Source of the DNA: an uncultured Pseudomonadota bacterium
Lineage (GTDB): Bacteria > Pseudomonadota > Gammaproteobacteria > Methylococcales > Methylomonadaceae
Assembly (NCBI GenBank): GCA_903931355.1
Contig: CAIZCB010000518.1
Coordinates: forward strand, 1 to 7,214
Length of the DNA stretch: 7,214 bases
Reading direction: 5' to 3'
Shown: one piece after another, positions 1 through 5,278 of the stretch
Position numbering within the stretch: the first letter of the stretch is position 1
How the letters are laid out: each line of letters opens with the position of its first letter
The notes under the pieces: model-generated
What the model was told of the DNA's origin: nothing
The model's database searches: none
Seen by the model: the letters and a program-made list of their open reading frames with translations, nothing else
Made by a program: the position numbers and the translations under genes

Positions 1-2
1 CC

Positions 3-305
3 GAGCGCGCGGCTGGCGCGGGCCGCACGTCGAGCGGATTCGCCGAGATCGTGGCACGCATGCTGAAACCGATGCAGGAGTTTATCTATCGGCTTGAGCG
101 CGACGTGTGGCGCCCGAACGTGAAGCGCCTTGTGCTGCTGAACAACGCCTATCACGACGATGACCGGGTTAAAACCGAGGCCGACATCGAGCCGCAGGGC
201 TTGTTTGCCGAATTGCCGCAAATCAGGGTTTTTCGGCAAACCGAACCCGCGGGTATCGCGATGCTGACGGATTTAGGTAAGGCCATGTTTTTTAACCAGA
301 AATAG
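3..305 (+). pseudogene. 3' end of an unassigned, probably chimeric reading frame (partial at left edge)
   Basis: The frame is open from base 3 to a TAG at 303-305, so about 100 residues are visible and the true start lies outside. The first two thirds are rich in Ala, Arg and Glu with GC-rich codons; the stretch FIYRLERDVWRPNV and the Asn/Asp-rich run after it faintly recall the C-terminal helices of phage portal proteins. From about base 200 the codon use changes to that of the neighbouring genes. The last residues, LTDLGKAMFFNQK, resemble the segment that precedes the first haem motif in MauG/cytochrome c peroxidase proteins (LGKxLFFDxxLS). The stop codon is supplied by the terminal bases of the palindromic repeat that begins at 303. 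I infer a fusion of two gene fragments closed by the repeat, rather than an intact gene. Both family resemblances are weak and from memory; an ordinary gene with an unusual C terminus is possible. Confidence 0.4.
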
Positions 306-374
306 GATGTGCTGAGCGAAAAGCGAAGCGCATCAATCGCGAGCGATGCGCCTCCTAACGTCGGCACATCCTAT
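303..374. repeat. REP-like palindromic intergenic repeat, 72 bp
   Basis: The ends form a perfect 11-bp inverted repeat: ATAGGATGTGC at 303-313 and GCACATCCTAT at 364-374. Inside is a second perfect 7-bp stem, GCGCATC (329-335) with GATGCGC (346-352), so the element folds as two nested hairpins. The style (GGATG...GAGCGAA...GCGCATC...GATGCGC...CATCC) is that of extragenic palindromic repeats common in Methylococcales and other gammaproteobacteria, as far as I recall. It lies between the truncated frame and the gas-vesicle operon, and its left end supplies the stop codon of that frame. Only one copy of this family is in the window, so repetition in the genome is inferred. Confidence 0.75.
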
Positions 375-395
375 ATTGGCAGTTACAAAATATTC

Positions 396-400
396 AGGAG
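396..400 (+). promoter_or_regulatory. ribosome binding site fixing the GTG start of the first gvp gene
   Basis: AGGAG ends 7 nt before the GTG at 408. It excludes the longer ATG start at 309, which would lie inside the palindromic repeat. A TATATT hexamer at 372-377 could be a -10 element, but no acceptable -35 stands in front of it, so the promoter of this operon is not assigned. Confidence 0.7.
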
Positions 401-407
401 ATCGCGC

Positions 408-593
408 GTGTTGAACCAAGCCCAAGACCAACAAGTTTCATTATGCGAAGCCTTAGATCGAATCTTGAACAAAGGTGCTGTGGTGGTTGCCGATGTGGCG
501 ATTTCAGTCGCCAATATTGATTTGATTTATCTAAGCCTACAAGCGGTGCTGACCTCAGTAACCACGGGCCAAAATTTACCCAATAAGGACTAA
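408..593 (+). CDS. gvpA2: gas vesicle protein, GvpA/J family minor shell protein (GvpA2-like)
   Basis: A 61-residue member of the GvpA/GvpJ/GvpM/GvpS family of small hydrophobic proteins that build or nucleate the gas-vesicle shell. The family core runs from about residue 10 to 52: LCEALDRILNKGAVV, then the strand-turn-strand ADVAISVANIDLIYLSLQAVL. The ISVANIDLIYL segment is of the GvpJ/GvpM/GvpS kind rather than the major shell protein GvpA, which has VRVSLVGIELL there. The start is a GTG with AGGAG 7 nt upstream. It heads a five-gene run, 3 nt before gvpK, in the order known for Serratia gvpA2-gvpK-gvpX-gvpA3-gvpY. Members of this type are needed in small amounts for assembly in studied species, which makes a nucleating role likely here. 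The family is sure; the choice between the symbols gvpA2, gvpJ, gvpM and gvpS is not. Confidence 0.88.
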   Translation: MLNQAQDQQVSLCEALDRILNKGAVVVADVAISVANIDLIYLSLQAVLTSVTTGQNLPNKD

Positions 594-596
594 GCC

Positions 597-881
597 ATGA
601 CCCAACCCGCCAAGCCGCTGAATCGCTTAGAAATTGATGGTGATCGAGTGCGTAATGGCTTGGCGCAATTGGTCTTAACCTTGGTCAAGTTGTTGCACGA
701 ATTACTGGAGCGGCAAGCGATTAAACGCATGGACTCCGGCACCTTGAGCGATGAAGAAATAGAACGCTTAGGCTTAACTTTAATGCAACAAGCTGAAGAA
801 TTGGAGCGATTGCGCGAGGTGTTTGAGCTGAAAGATGAAGACTTGAATTTGAATTTAGGCCCATTGGGTCGCTTACTGTAA
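597..881 (+). CDS. gvpK: gas vesicle protein GvpK
   Basis: A complete 94-residue GvpK, an accessory protein required for gas-vesicle assembly in several species, whose exact biochemical role is not settled. Recognisable family segments are RLEIDGDRVRNGLAQLVLTL near residues 10-29, LLHELLERQAIKRMDSGTLSDEE in the middle, ERLGLTLMQQAEELERLRE (amphipathic helix, about 56-75) and the C-terminal signature EDLNLNLGPLGRLL. There is no signal peptide or membrane segment, so it is cytosolic. The ATG has AAGGA 7 nt upstream, partly inside the end of the preceding gvp gene, with only 3 nt between the two genes; translation is probably coupled. Length and sequence are those of an intact functional protein. 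Confidence 0.95.
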   Translation: MTQPAKPLNRLEIDGDRVRNGLAQLVLTLVKLLHELLERQAIKRMDSGTLSDEEIERLGLTLMQQAEELERLREVFELKDEDLNLNLGPLGRLL

Positions 882-891
882 GGAAACAGCC

Positions 892-1167
892 ATGACGATG
901 AACAGCAACCAATTAGATTCTTGCACTGCCGCGTTTTTATTAAGAATGGGCGATGCTCAAGCACGACAAAACGATGTTCGCCAAGCCGAATTTAGCTACC
1001 TGAAAATTCTCAGCGAGCACCGTGATAGCGAACAAGCCAATGCCGCGCAATCGGCCTTATTAAACATCGCTTACAGCTATGAACAACAAGGCTTATATCG
1101 ATTAGCGCAGGCGATATTCGAGCGATTGGAAGAGGCAGGGCTCGATTGGAAAGCCGATCAAGTTTAA
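892..1167 (+). CDS. gvpX: GvpX-like small tetratricopeptide-repeat protein of the gas-vesicle operon
   Basis: A 91-residue helical protein made almost wholly of two TPR-like helix pairs. The first spans about residues 13-46 (AFLLRMGDAQARQNDVRQAE and onward) and the second about 53-86 (ALLNIAYSYEQQGLYRLAQA and onward). The spacing of Gly/Ala/Leu residues fits the TPR consensus, for example G20-A24-A32 and A60-Y63-G67-A72. TPR units usually serve protein-protein contacts. The name follows position: in Serratia sp. ATCC 39006 the gene between gvpK and the third gvpA copy is gvpX. The start is ATG 892 with AGGA 7 nt upstream; the in-frame ATG at 898 has no such site at a proper distance. It sits 10 nt after gvpK. 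A role as assembly chaperone or scaffold is inference from fold and context only. The TPR reading is fairly sure; homology to Serratia GvpX is not tested. Confidence 0.75.
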   Translation: MTMNSNQLDSCTAAFLLRMGDAQARQNDVRQAEFSYLKILSEHRDSEQANAAQSALLNIAYSYEQQGLYRLAQAIFERLEEAGLDWKADQV

Positions 1168-1215
1168 TCGCTACATCGCTTGCCTAAGCTCGATTAATTT
1201 TTAAGGAATAGCACG

Positions 1216-1539
1216 ATGAGCAGCAACACAAAAATTACCAATTCAACCGATTCGACCACCGTTGCCGATTTACTGGAACGCTTGTTGGATAAAGGGGTTG
1301 TGATCAGCGGTGATATTCGCATCCGGCTGGTTGAGGTCGAGCTATTAACCTTGGAAATCCGCTTGCTGATTTGTTCGGTCGATAAAGCGGTGGAAATGGG
1401 CTTGGATTGGTGGAGCGGTAATCCTGCCTTTGATTCGCGGGCTAGAGCGGCTTTACCCGCAGCTGATTTAGATTTAGAACAACGCCTCCAGCGCTTGGAA
1501 GCGCAATTAACGCCTTCACATGAGCCATCACAAGGATAG
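1216..1539 (+). CDS. gvpA3: gas vesicle protein, GvpJ-type minor shell protein (GvpA3-like)
   Basis: A 107-residue GvpA-family protein. Residues 15-60 are the conserved core: TVADLLERLLDKGVVISGDI, then RIRLVEVELLTLEIRLLICSV, followed by DKAVEMGLDWW (residues 56-66), the signature seen in GvpJ proteins. The C-terminal tail (about 67-107) is hydrophilic, with a short heptad-like stretch DLDLEQRLQRLEAQL that may form a coiled coil; such tails are absent from the major shell protein. It differs strongly from the family member at 408, so the two are not a recent duplication. The ATG has AAGGA 8 nt upstream. A 48-nt gap separates it from gvpX and contains no visible promoter or terminator. Expected location is the vesicle shell or its growing tip. 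GvpJ is an equally good name. Confidence 0.92.
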   Translation: MSSNTKITNSTDSTTVADLLERLLDKGVVISGDIRIRLVEVELLTLEIRLLICSVDKAVEMGLDWWSGNPAFDSRARAALPAADLDLEQRLQRLEAQLTPSHEPSQG

Positions 1540-1543
1540 ATTG

Positions 1544-2116
1544 ATGCGAGCATTGATTCATTTTCCAATTATTCATAGCCCTCAAGATTTAGGCTCGGTT
1601 AGCAATGCCGCAGCTAATGCCAGAAGTGAAGCTCAAAATAAGCAATATTACGAAGCAGTGGAGCAGTTTTGGCGAATGATAGAAACCACGATTGACAGTT
1701 TTAATCTTAATTATCAACAGCTAAAACTTTATCAAGACGGCTTACCGGTTTGCGATAGTGTGGATCGGATTGTTGAAAATGTAGCGGCTTGTGGCAGTCA
1801 AAATTTTCAGTTGTTACAAAAATTGCAATCCAAAGGTGCGACTTTAGTCGGCACCGAGTCCGTGAGTTTGTTGTTGGAAGAACGGCAGTTAATGGGCGAT
1901 TTGCTGAAAGCCAAAGCTGAAAAACAAGCTAGTTTAGAAAAGGCTCAAGCCCTACTTGATAAACGCGACAGTTTCATTGCGGCGCGGATTAATGAAACCC
2001 TGCTGGATGACGAAATGGCGGTGTTGTTTTTAGGCATGACTCACAACATCGAAGCCAAATTGGATGAAGATATTTTATTGATTCAACCGCTGGGAAAGCC
2101 GACGGGGAATCAATGA
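1544..2116 (+). CDS. gvpY: GvpY-like gas vesicle operon protein
   Basis: A 190-residue soluble protein without signal peptide or membrane segment. The N terminus RALIHFPIIHSPQDLGS and the blocks LYQDGLPVC (62-70), GATLVGTES (98-106) and GMTHNIEAKLDEDI (164-177) look like conserved family motifs of proteins found next to gvpA3 in proteobacterial gas-vesicle clusters. Between about 110 and 150 the sequence is strongly helical and charged (LLLEERQLMGDLLKAKAEKQ), likely a coiled coil. Its biochemical function is not known to me. The ATG at 1544 is chosen because AAGGA (1532-1536) stands 7 nt in front of it; the upstream ATG at 1520 would overlap gvpA3 and lacks a site. It starts 4 nt after gvpA3 and is the last gene of the operon, with a long hairpin immediately behind. 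The symbol rests on gene order matching Serratia and is less sure than operon membership. Confidence 0.75.
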   Translation: MRALIHFPIIHSPQDLGSVSNAAANARSEAQNKQYYEAVEQFWRMIETTIDSFNLNYQQLKLYQDGLPVCDSVDRIVENVAACGSQNFQLLQKLQSKGATLVGTESVSLLLEERQLMGDLLKAKAEKQASLEKAQALLDKRDSFIAARINETLLDDEMAVLFLGMTHNIEAKLDEDILLIQPLGKPTGNQ

Positions 2117-2123
2117 GTCTTGG

Positions 2124-2220
2124 GATGTAGGCACGAATAAGTACAGCGTTTCGGGCGGAAGGCTTGCGGTTATCAAATAAGCCATCTGCGCGAAACGCTG
2201 TACTTATTCGCGCCTACATC
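2124..2220. repeat. 97-nt long-stem palindrome between convergent operons; possible bidirectional terminator or MITE-like repeat
   Basis: The arms 2124-2153 and 2191-2220 are inverted copies over 30 bases with one mismatch (A2133 against the base complementary to G2211-C2212 region). Both arms carry a TAAGTACAGCGTTTCG-type core. The 37-nt centre is itself paired: GC 2155-2156 with 2188-2189, GGA 2157-2159 with 2185-2187, and GGCTT 2161-2165 with AAGCC 2179-2183. Nearly the whole element can therefore fold as one hairpin. It starts 7 nt after gvpY and ends 14 nt before the end of the convergent rimI. It has no clear T-run, so a factor-independent terminator of the classic kind is not shown. 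Dispersed-repeat status is inferred from its form. Confidence 0.75.
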
Positions 2221-2234
2221 TGCTTTTCAAAGCA

Positions 2235-2807
2235 TTACGGGGTCGAGTAATTACCCAACATCGGCACCAAATCCAGTTCAAACATAATCGCATCTTCGCG
2301 ACCGTCTTTAGCCGGGTAGTAGCCTTTGCGGATGCCGATTTCTTTAAAACCGCTGCTTTTATAAAGATGAATGGCGTTGAGGTTGCTGGGTCTGACTTCT
2401 AAGAAGATTTTTTCGGCGCGAGGGCGGGCGTATTCAATTAGGTGGTTAAGCATTTTGCGGCCTACGCCTTGGCCTTGATATTGGGGGTTAACGCTGATGT
2501 TCATAATGTGCGCTTCGCCGACAATGGCGGAAATAATCGCATAGCCAACGATGGTGTCATCGGCGTCTTCGCAAACCCAGTTGGTGTAGGTCATGGTTTG
2601 GAAGCAGTCTTCAAACACGCCTTGCGACCAAGGAAATTCGTAATTCTGGTTTTCAATCGCCAGCACGCTGTCTAAATCAACCTGATCCATACGTCTGATG
2701 CGCATCAGATCGTGACCTTTGACCGAGTCGGGAAATACTTTGGCGTTAAACTCGCGGTCGGCATTGTAGAACAGGGCGTCTTTTAGATTGTGTAGCAATT
2801 TCCACAT
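2235..2807 (-). CDS. rimI: ribosomal protein S18-alanine N-acetyltransferase RimI, with N-terminal extension
   Basis: A GNAT-family acetyltransferase that transfers acetyl from acetyl-CoA to the N-terminal Ala of ribosomal protein S18. RimI hallmarks are FPWS near the N-terminal part, EAHIMNISVNPQYQGQGVG (beta4 and the acetyl-CoA pyrophosphate loop), LEVRPSNLNAIHLYKSSGF with the catalytic Glu and Tyr, and YYPAKDGREDAIMFE at the C-terminal end. Counted from the internal ATG at 2705 (156 aa), Glu and Tyr fall at 103 and 115, the same numbers as in enterobacterial RimI. I nevertheless give ATG 2807 (190 aa), because the extra 34 codons read like coding sequence (MWKLLHNLKDALFYNADREF...) and start 10 nt after the udg stop. 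Neither start has a strong ribosome site; AAGG lies 10 nt before 2705. It is last in the probable leuA-udg-rimI operon. Function is well supported; the start is open. Confidence 0.9.
   Translation of the reverse strand: MWKLLHNLKDALFYNADREFNAKVFPDSVKGHDLMRIRRMDQVDLDSVLAIENQNYEFPWSQGVFEDCFQTMTYTNWVCEDADDTIVGYAIISAIVGEAHIMNISVNPQYQGQGVGRKMLNHLIEYARPRAEKIFLEVRPSNLNAIHLYKSSGFKEIGIRKGYYPAKDGREDAIMFELDLVPMLGNYSTP
2694..2709. repeat. perfect 16-bp palindrome over the internal rimI start codon
   Basis: TCTGATGCGCATCAGA is fully self-complementary. It covers the ATG at 2705-2703 that corresponds to the usual N terminus of RimI. As RNA it could form a hairpin hiding that start, or as DNA it could be a dimeric protein site; chance within coding sequence is also possible. 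Confidence 0.35.
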
Positions 2808-2817
2808 AGTTATTTTT

Positions 2818-3483
2818 TTAAACGGTTTGATAAATCGACCAAGCAAATTGCAAGTCTTCCCAAGCTTTGGCTTTTTCGGTTAACGAGCGTAATAGGTAAG
2901 CCGGATGATGGACTACCACCAGCGGAATGCCATCGAGTTGATGTTGAGTGCCACGCAAACGGCTGAGTGGTTGTTGGGTTTTTAACAGGTTTTGCGCGGC
3001 AATTCGACCAACGGCTAAGATAATTTTCGGTTGTAACAAGGCAATTTGTTGTTGCAAAAAGCCGTTACAGGCCGCCACTTCATCGGCTTGTGGGTCGCGG
3101 TTGTTGGGTGGGCGGCATTTGAGCATGTTGGCGATGTAGACTTGTTCGCGGTCAAGGCCAATTGCTCTGAGCATTTCGTTGAGTAATTGACCGGCTTTGC
3201 CGACAAATGGCTCGCCTTGTAAATCTTCGTTTTGTCCCGGTGCTTCGCCGATTAATAACCAAGTGGCGTGATGATTACCAACGCCAAATACGGTTTGAGT
3301 GCGGGTTTTGCATAACTCGCAGGCATGGCATTGGCTGACTTGATGTTGTAAATCAGTCCAAGCGTGGTGTGAATCAGTTGGAGAAGTTTCGGTCGCCATT
3401 GGCTCGCTATCGGCTTGATGTCTGGGAACCCAGACATCAATGCCCATAGCTTGCAAATATTGCAACCGAGTGGCTTCGTCCAT
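2818..3483 (-). CDS. family 4 (iron-sulfur) uracil-DNA glycosylase
   Basis: A 221-residue enzyme that removes uracil from DNA as the first step of base-excision repair, acting in the cytosol on the chromosome. The catalytic region contains motif A, GEAPGQNEDLQGEPFVGKAG (residues 79-98), and motif B, HHPAYLLR (192-199). The four cysteines expected to hold the 4Fe-4S cluster are C52, C55, C123 (in LKCRPPNNRDP) and C139; an extra C58 is also present. The first 45 residues are poorly conserved and low in complexity, a normal linker-like N terminus for the longer proteobacterial members. The ATG at 3483 lies 6 nt after the leuA stop with no strong ribosome site, so translation is probably coupled to leuA. 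Transcription from the leuA promoter would put it behind the leucine leader. This family also contains SPO1-type polymerase-like domains in other contexts, but this is a stand-alone glycosylase. Confidence 0.93.
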   Translation of the reverse strand: MDEATRLQYLQAMGIDVWVPRHQADSEPMATETSPTDSHHAWTDLQHQVSQCHACELCKTRTQTVFGVGNHHATWLLIGEAPGQNEDLQGEPFVGKAGQLLNEMLRAIGLDREQVYIANMLKCRPPNNRDPQADEVAACNGFLQQQIALLQPKIILAVGRIAAQNLLKTQQPLSRLRGTQHQLDGIPLVVVHHPAYLLRSLTEKAKAWEDLQFAWSIYQTV

Positions 3484-3489
3484 TGCCGT

Positions 3490-5034
3490 TTAGACTTCGC
3501 CTTTTTGCGGATGCTGTTTTTGATCCGCGCTTTGTAGTTTGTTGACGGCGTTGATATAGGCTTTGGCAGAGGCGATAACGATGTCAGTATCGGCACCAGA
3601 ACCATTAACAATGCGGCCAGCTTTTTCCAATCTAACCGTGACTTCACCTTGGGCATCGGTGCCGGTGGTGATGTTGTTGACTGAATACAGCTCTAAGCTA
3701 GCGCCGGTTTTAACCAGACTTTCAATCGCTTTCAAGCTGGCATCAACCGCGCCGCCGCCTTGGGCGCTGCCGGTCAGTTCTTTGCCATCGACGCGAATGG
3801 TGACGGTGGCATTAGGAATTTCGCCCGTTTCTGAGCAGACTTTCAACGCGACTAATTTGATGTGTTCATCTTCGGCTTCAAAGCTCTGTTCGGAGATTAA
3901 GGCTTGTAAGTCTTCATCAAAAATATCGTGTTTTTTGTCGGCTAATTGTTTGAAGCGGAAAAACGCATCGTTTAAATCAGCTTCGCCAGCAAATTCGACG
4001 CCTAATTCAGCCATCCGAGTTTTGAACGCATTACGACCAGAATGTTTGCCTAACACCATGCGATTGGTTGCCCAACCCACATCTTCTGCCAGCATAATTT
4101 CGTAGGTTTCACGATTTTTCAACACGCCATCTTGGTGAATGCCGGATTCGTGAGCGAAAGCATTGGCACCAACAATTGCTTTGTTAGGCTGGACTGGGAA
4201 GCCGGTAATTGACGAAACCAATTTCGAGCAGGTGACAATTTCGCGGGTATCTAGGGTAGTGTCGCAAGTGAAAAAGTCTTGGCGAGTGCGGATTGCCATC
4301 ACCACTTCTTCTAATGACGCATTACCCGCCCGTTCGCCTAAGCCATTGATAGTACATTCAACTTGGCGCGCGCCGTTCATGACCGCAGACAAGGAATTGG
4401 CAACCGCCAAGCCTAAGTCATTGTGGCAATGCACTGAGAAAATCGCTTTGTCAGAATTGGGGATGCGTTGAATCAAGTTGGCGATAGTGGCGCCAAATTG
4501 CTGGGGCATACTGTAACCGACGGTATCAGGGATGTTTAAAGTGCGAGCACCGGCATCAATCACTGCTTCCAAAATCCGGCACAAAAAGTCTTCTTCGGAA
4601 CGGCCAGCATCTTCCGGTGAAAACTCGACGTTATCGGTGTATTGACGGGCACGTTTTACCGCTCTGACTGCATACTCAATCACCTGATCCGGTGTCATAT
4701 TGAGTTTTTTCTGCATGTGAATCGGTGAAGTGGCGATAAAGGTGTGGATACGTGAGCTTTTTGCGCCACGTAATGCTTCGCCAGCGCGGTCGATGTCTTT
4801 GTCTAAAGCGCGCGCCAAACCGCAAACGGTGCTGTCTTTGATTACGTCAGCAACGGCTTGAACCGATTCAAAATCACCTTGGCTGGCGGCTGGAAAACCC
4901 GCTTCAATGACGTCAACTTTCATGCGTTCCAAAGCCCGAGCAATGCGGACTTTTTCATCACGAGTCATCGACGCGCCGGGGCTTTGTTCGCCATCGCGCA
5001 AGGTTGTGTCAAATATGATTAATTTATCTTTCAT
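3490..5034 (-). CDS. leuA: 2-isopropylmalate synthase LeuA
   Basis: This enzyme catalyses the first committed step of leucine synthesis, condensing acetyl-CoA with 2-oxoisovalerate to 2-isopropylmalate. At 514 residues it has the normal full length. The TIM-barrel begins with [13 protein letters not shown] (8-20; R13 and D14 are catalytic and metal ligand) and carries the metal-binding HCHND near 202-206, NGLGERAGN near 238, and HESGIHQDG. The C-terminal regulatory domain, which binds leucine for feedback inhibition, is present and ends with [21 protein letters not shown]. The ATG at 5034 is preferred over the longer start at 5049: GGAG stands 5 nt before 5034, and nothing is found before 5049. 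Upstream lie a leucine-rich leader peptide and a promoter; downstream the glycosylase begins after 6 nt. Control by attenuation is inferred from the leader. Confidence 0.97.
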   Translation of the reverse strand: MKDKLIIFDTTLRDGEQSPGASMTRDEKVRIARALERMKVDVIEAGFPAASQGDFESVQAVADVIKDSTVCGLARALDKDIDRAGEALRGAKSSRIHTFIATSPIHMQKKLNMTPDQVIEYAVRAVKRARQYTDNVEFSPEDAGRSEEDFLCRILEAVIDAGARTLNIPDTVGYSMPQQFGATIANLIQRIPNSDKAIFSVHCHNDLGLAVANSLSAVMNGARQVECTINGLGERAGNASLEEVVMAIRTRQDFFTCDTTLDTREIVTCSKLVSSITGFPVQPNKAIVGANAFAHESGIHQDGVLKNRETYEIMLAEDVGWATNRMVLGKHSGRNAFKTRMAELGVEFAGEADLNDAFFRFKQLADKKHDIFDEDLQALISEQSFEAEDEHIKLVALKVCSETGEIPNATVTIRVDGKELTGSAQGGGAVDASLKAIESLVKTGASLELYSVNNITTGTDAQGEVTVRLEKAGRIVNGSGADTDIVIASAKAYINAVNKLQSADQKQHPQKGEV

Positions 5035-5056
5035 GAGAACTCCGTTCATGAAACGT

Positions 5057-5072
5057 TCGGCTTTTTAGCCGA
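5057..5072 (-). promoter_or_regulatory. small hairpin between leader peptide and leuA
   Basis: On the transcript TCGGCT and AGCCGA enclose AAAA, a 6-bp stem with a 4-nt loop lying 22 nt before the leuA ATG. It is in the place expected for the last stem of an attenuator. It is not followed by a run of U, so it may act on translation or be part of a larger fold rather than terminate transcription itself. Confidence 0.4.
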
Positions 5073-5114
5073 GAAAACAGAAAAAGGTTAGGTATTTTAA
5101 TAAGATAGAGTAAG

Positions 5115-5128
5115 TGCCCATCAGGGCA
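5115..5128 (-). promoter_or_regulatory. small hairpin over the leader-peptide stop codon
   Basis: TGCCC and GGGCA form a perfect 5-bp stem whose loop holds the TGA of the leader peptide. A ribosome that finishes the leader would cover it, and one stalled at the leucine codons upstream would leave more of it free. This is the kind of ribosome-sensitive element used in attenuation. Competing long-range pairing could not be worked out by eye. Confidence 0.35.
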
Positions 5129-5216
5129 ACAGACTAAGCGATAAGCACAACAATAGCAGGCCAATGACTGGCGTAGGGGTAACAAGCGGATGCGAATTGA
5201 TGGTCTGAATCTTCAT
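5121..5216 (-). CDS. leucine-rich leader peptide of the leuA operon (attenuation)
   Basis: A 31-codon frame, ATG at 5216 to TGA at 5123-5121, ends with GLLLLCLSLSLLP. It has nine Leu codons, eight of them among the last 12 codons, drawn from five different Leu codon types (CTT, CTG, CTA, TTG, TTA). It stops 86 nt before the leuA ATG and begins just behind a good promoter. This is the arrangement of amino-acid biosynthesis leaders such as enterobacterial leuL: shortage of charged leucyl-tRNA stalls the ribosome on the leucine run and alters folding of the RNA ahead of leuA. The peptide itself has no expected further role. Its start codon lies only about 2 to 4 nt after the predicted transcription start, so it would be translated from an almost leaderless mRNA. 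No sequence resemblance to E. coli LeuL is evident apart from the leucine run. The leader reading is strongly supported by position and composition. Confidence 0.85.
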   Translation of the reverse strand: MKIQTINSHPLVTPTPVIGLLLLCLSLSLLP

Positions 5217-5224
5217 GGCTCGAA

Positions 5225-5253
5225 ACTATACTTTATTGCTGGATAGGGCTCAA
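5225..5253 (-). promoter_or_regulatory. sigma70-type promoter of the leuA operon
   Basis: On the minus strand TTGAGC (5253-5248) and TATAGT (5230-5225) are separated by exactly 17 nt, matching the -35 and -10 consensus in 4 and 5 of 6 positions. Transcription would begin near 5220-5218, directly in front of the leader-peptide ATG. It lies 26 nt past the end of the upstream epimerase gene. Confidence 0.7.
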
Positions 5254-5278
5254 GCCTGAGATGGCTGGCCGCGGTTGC

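Noticed and set aside
309..407. Longer N terminus for the first gvp gene, from ATG 309
   Set aside because: It would translate the palindromic repeat and has no ribosome site; AGGAG 7 nt before GTG 408 gives a start that fits the family length.
590..964. Minus-strand frame opposite gvpK
   Set aside because: Shadow of gvpK, low complexity (Ser/Asn/Lys), no support.
1520..1543. Longer start of gvpY at ATG 1520
   Set aside because: It overlaps gvpA3, has no ribosome site, and AAGGA is ideally placed for ATG 1544.
1194..1568. Minus-strand frame opposite gvpA3
   Set aside because: Ser/Lys-rich shadow of a conserved gene with no ribosome site or family signal.
2124..2220. Reading the long palindrome as a CRISPR or tRNA-like RNA
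   Set aside because: There are only two inverted arms, no direct repeats with spacers, and no cloverleaf or anticodon pattern.
3252..3656. Minus-strand frame overlapping the leuA end and the udg start
   Set aside because: It overlaps both confirmed genes in another frame and has no recognisable protein features.
3563..4105. Long plus-strand open frame opposite leuA
   Set aside because: It is antisense to a certain gene; its Ser/Thr/Pro-rich translation shows no domain and mirrors the codon bias of leuA.
5035..5049. leuA start at ATG 5049
   Set aside because: No ribosome site precedes it, and the five extra residues precede the normal LeuA N terminus; GGAG fits ATG 5034.
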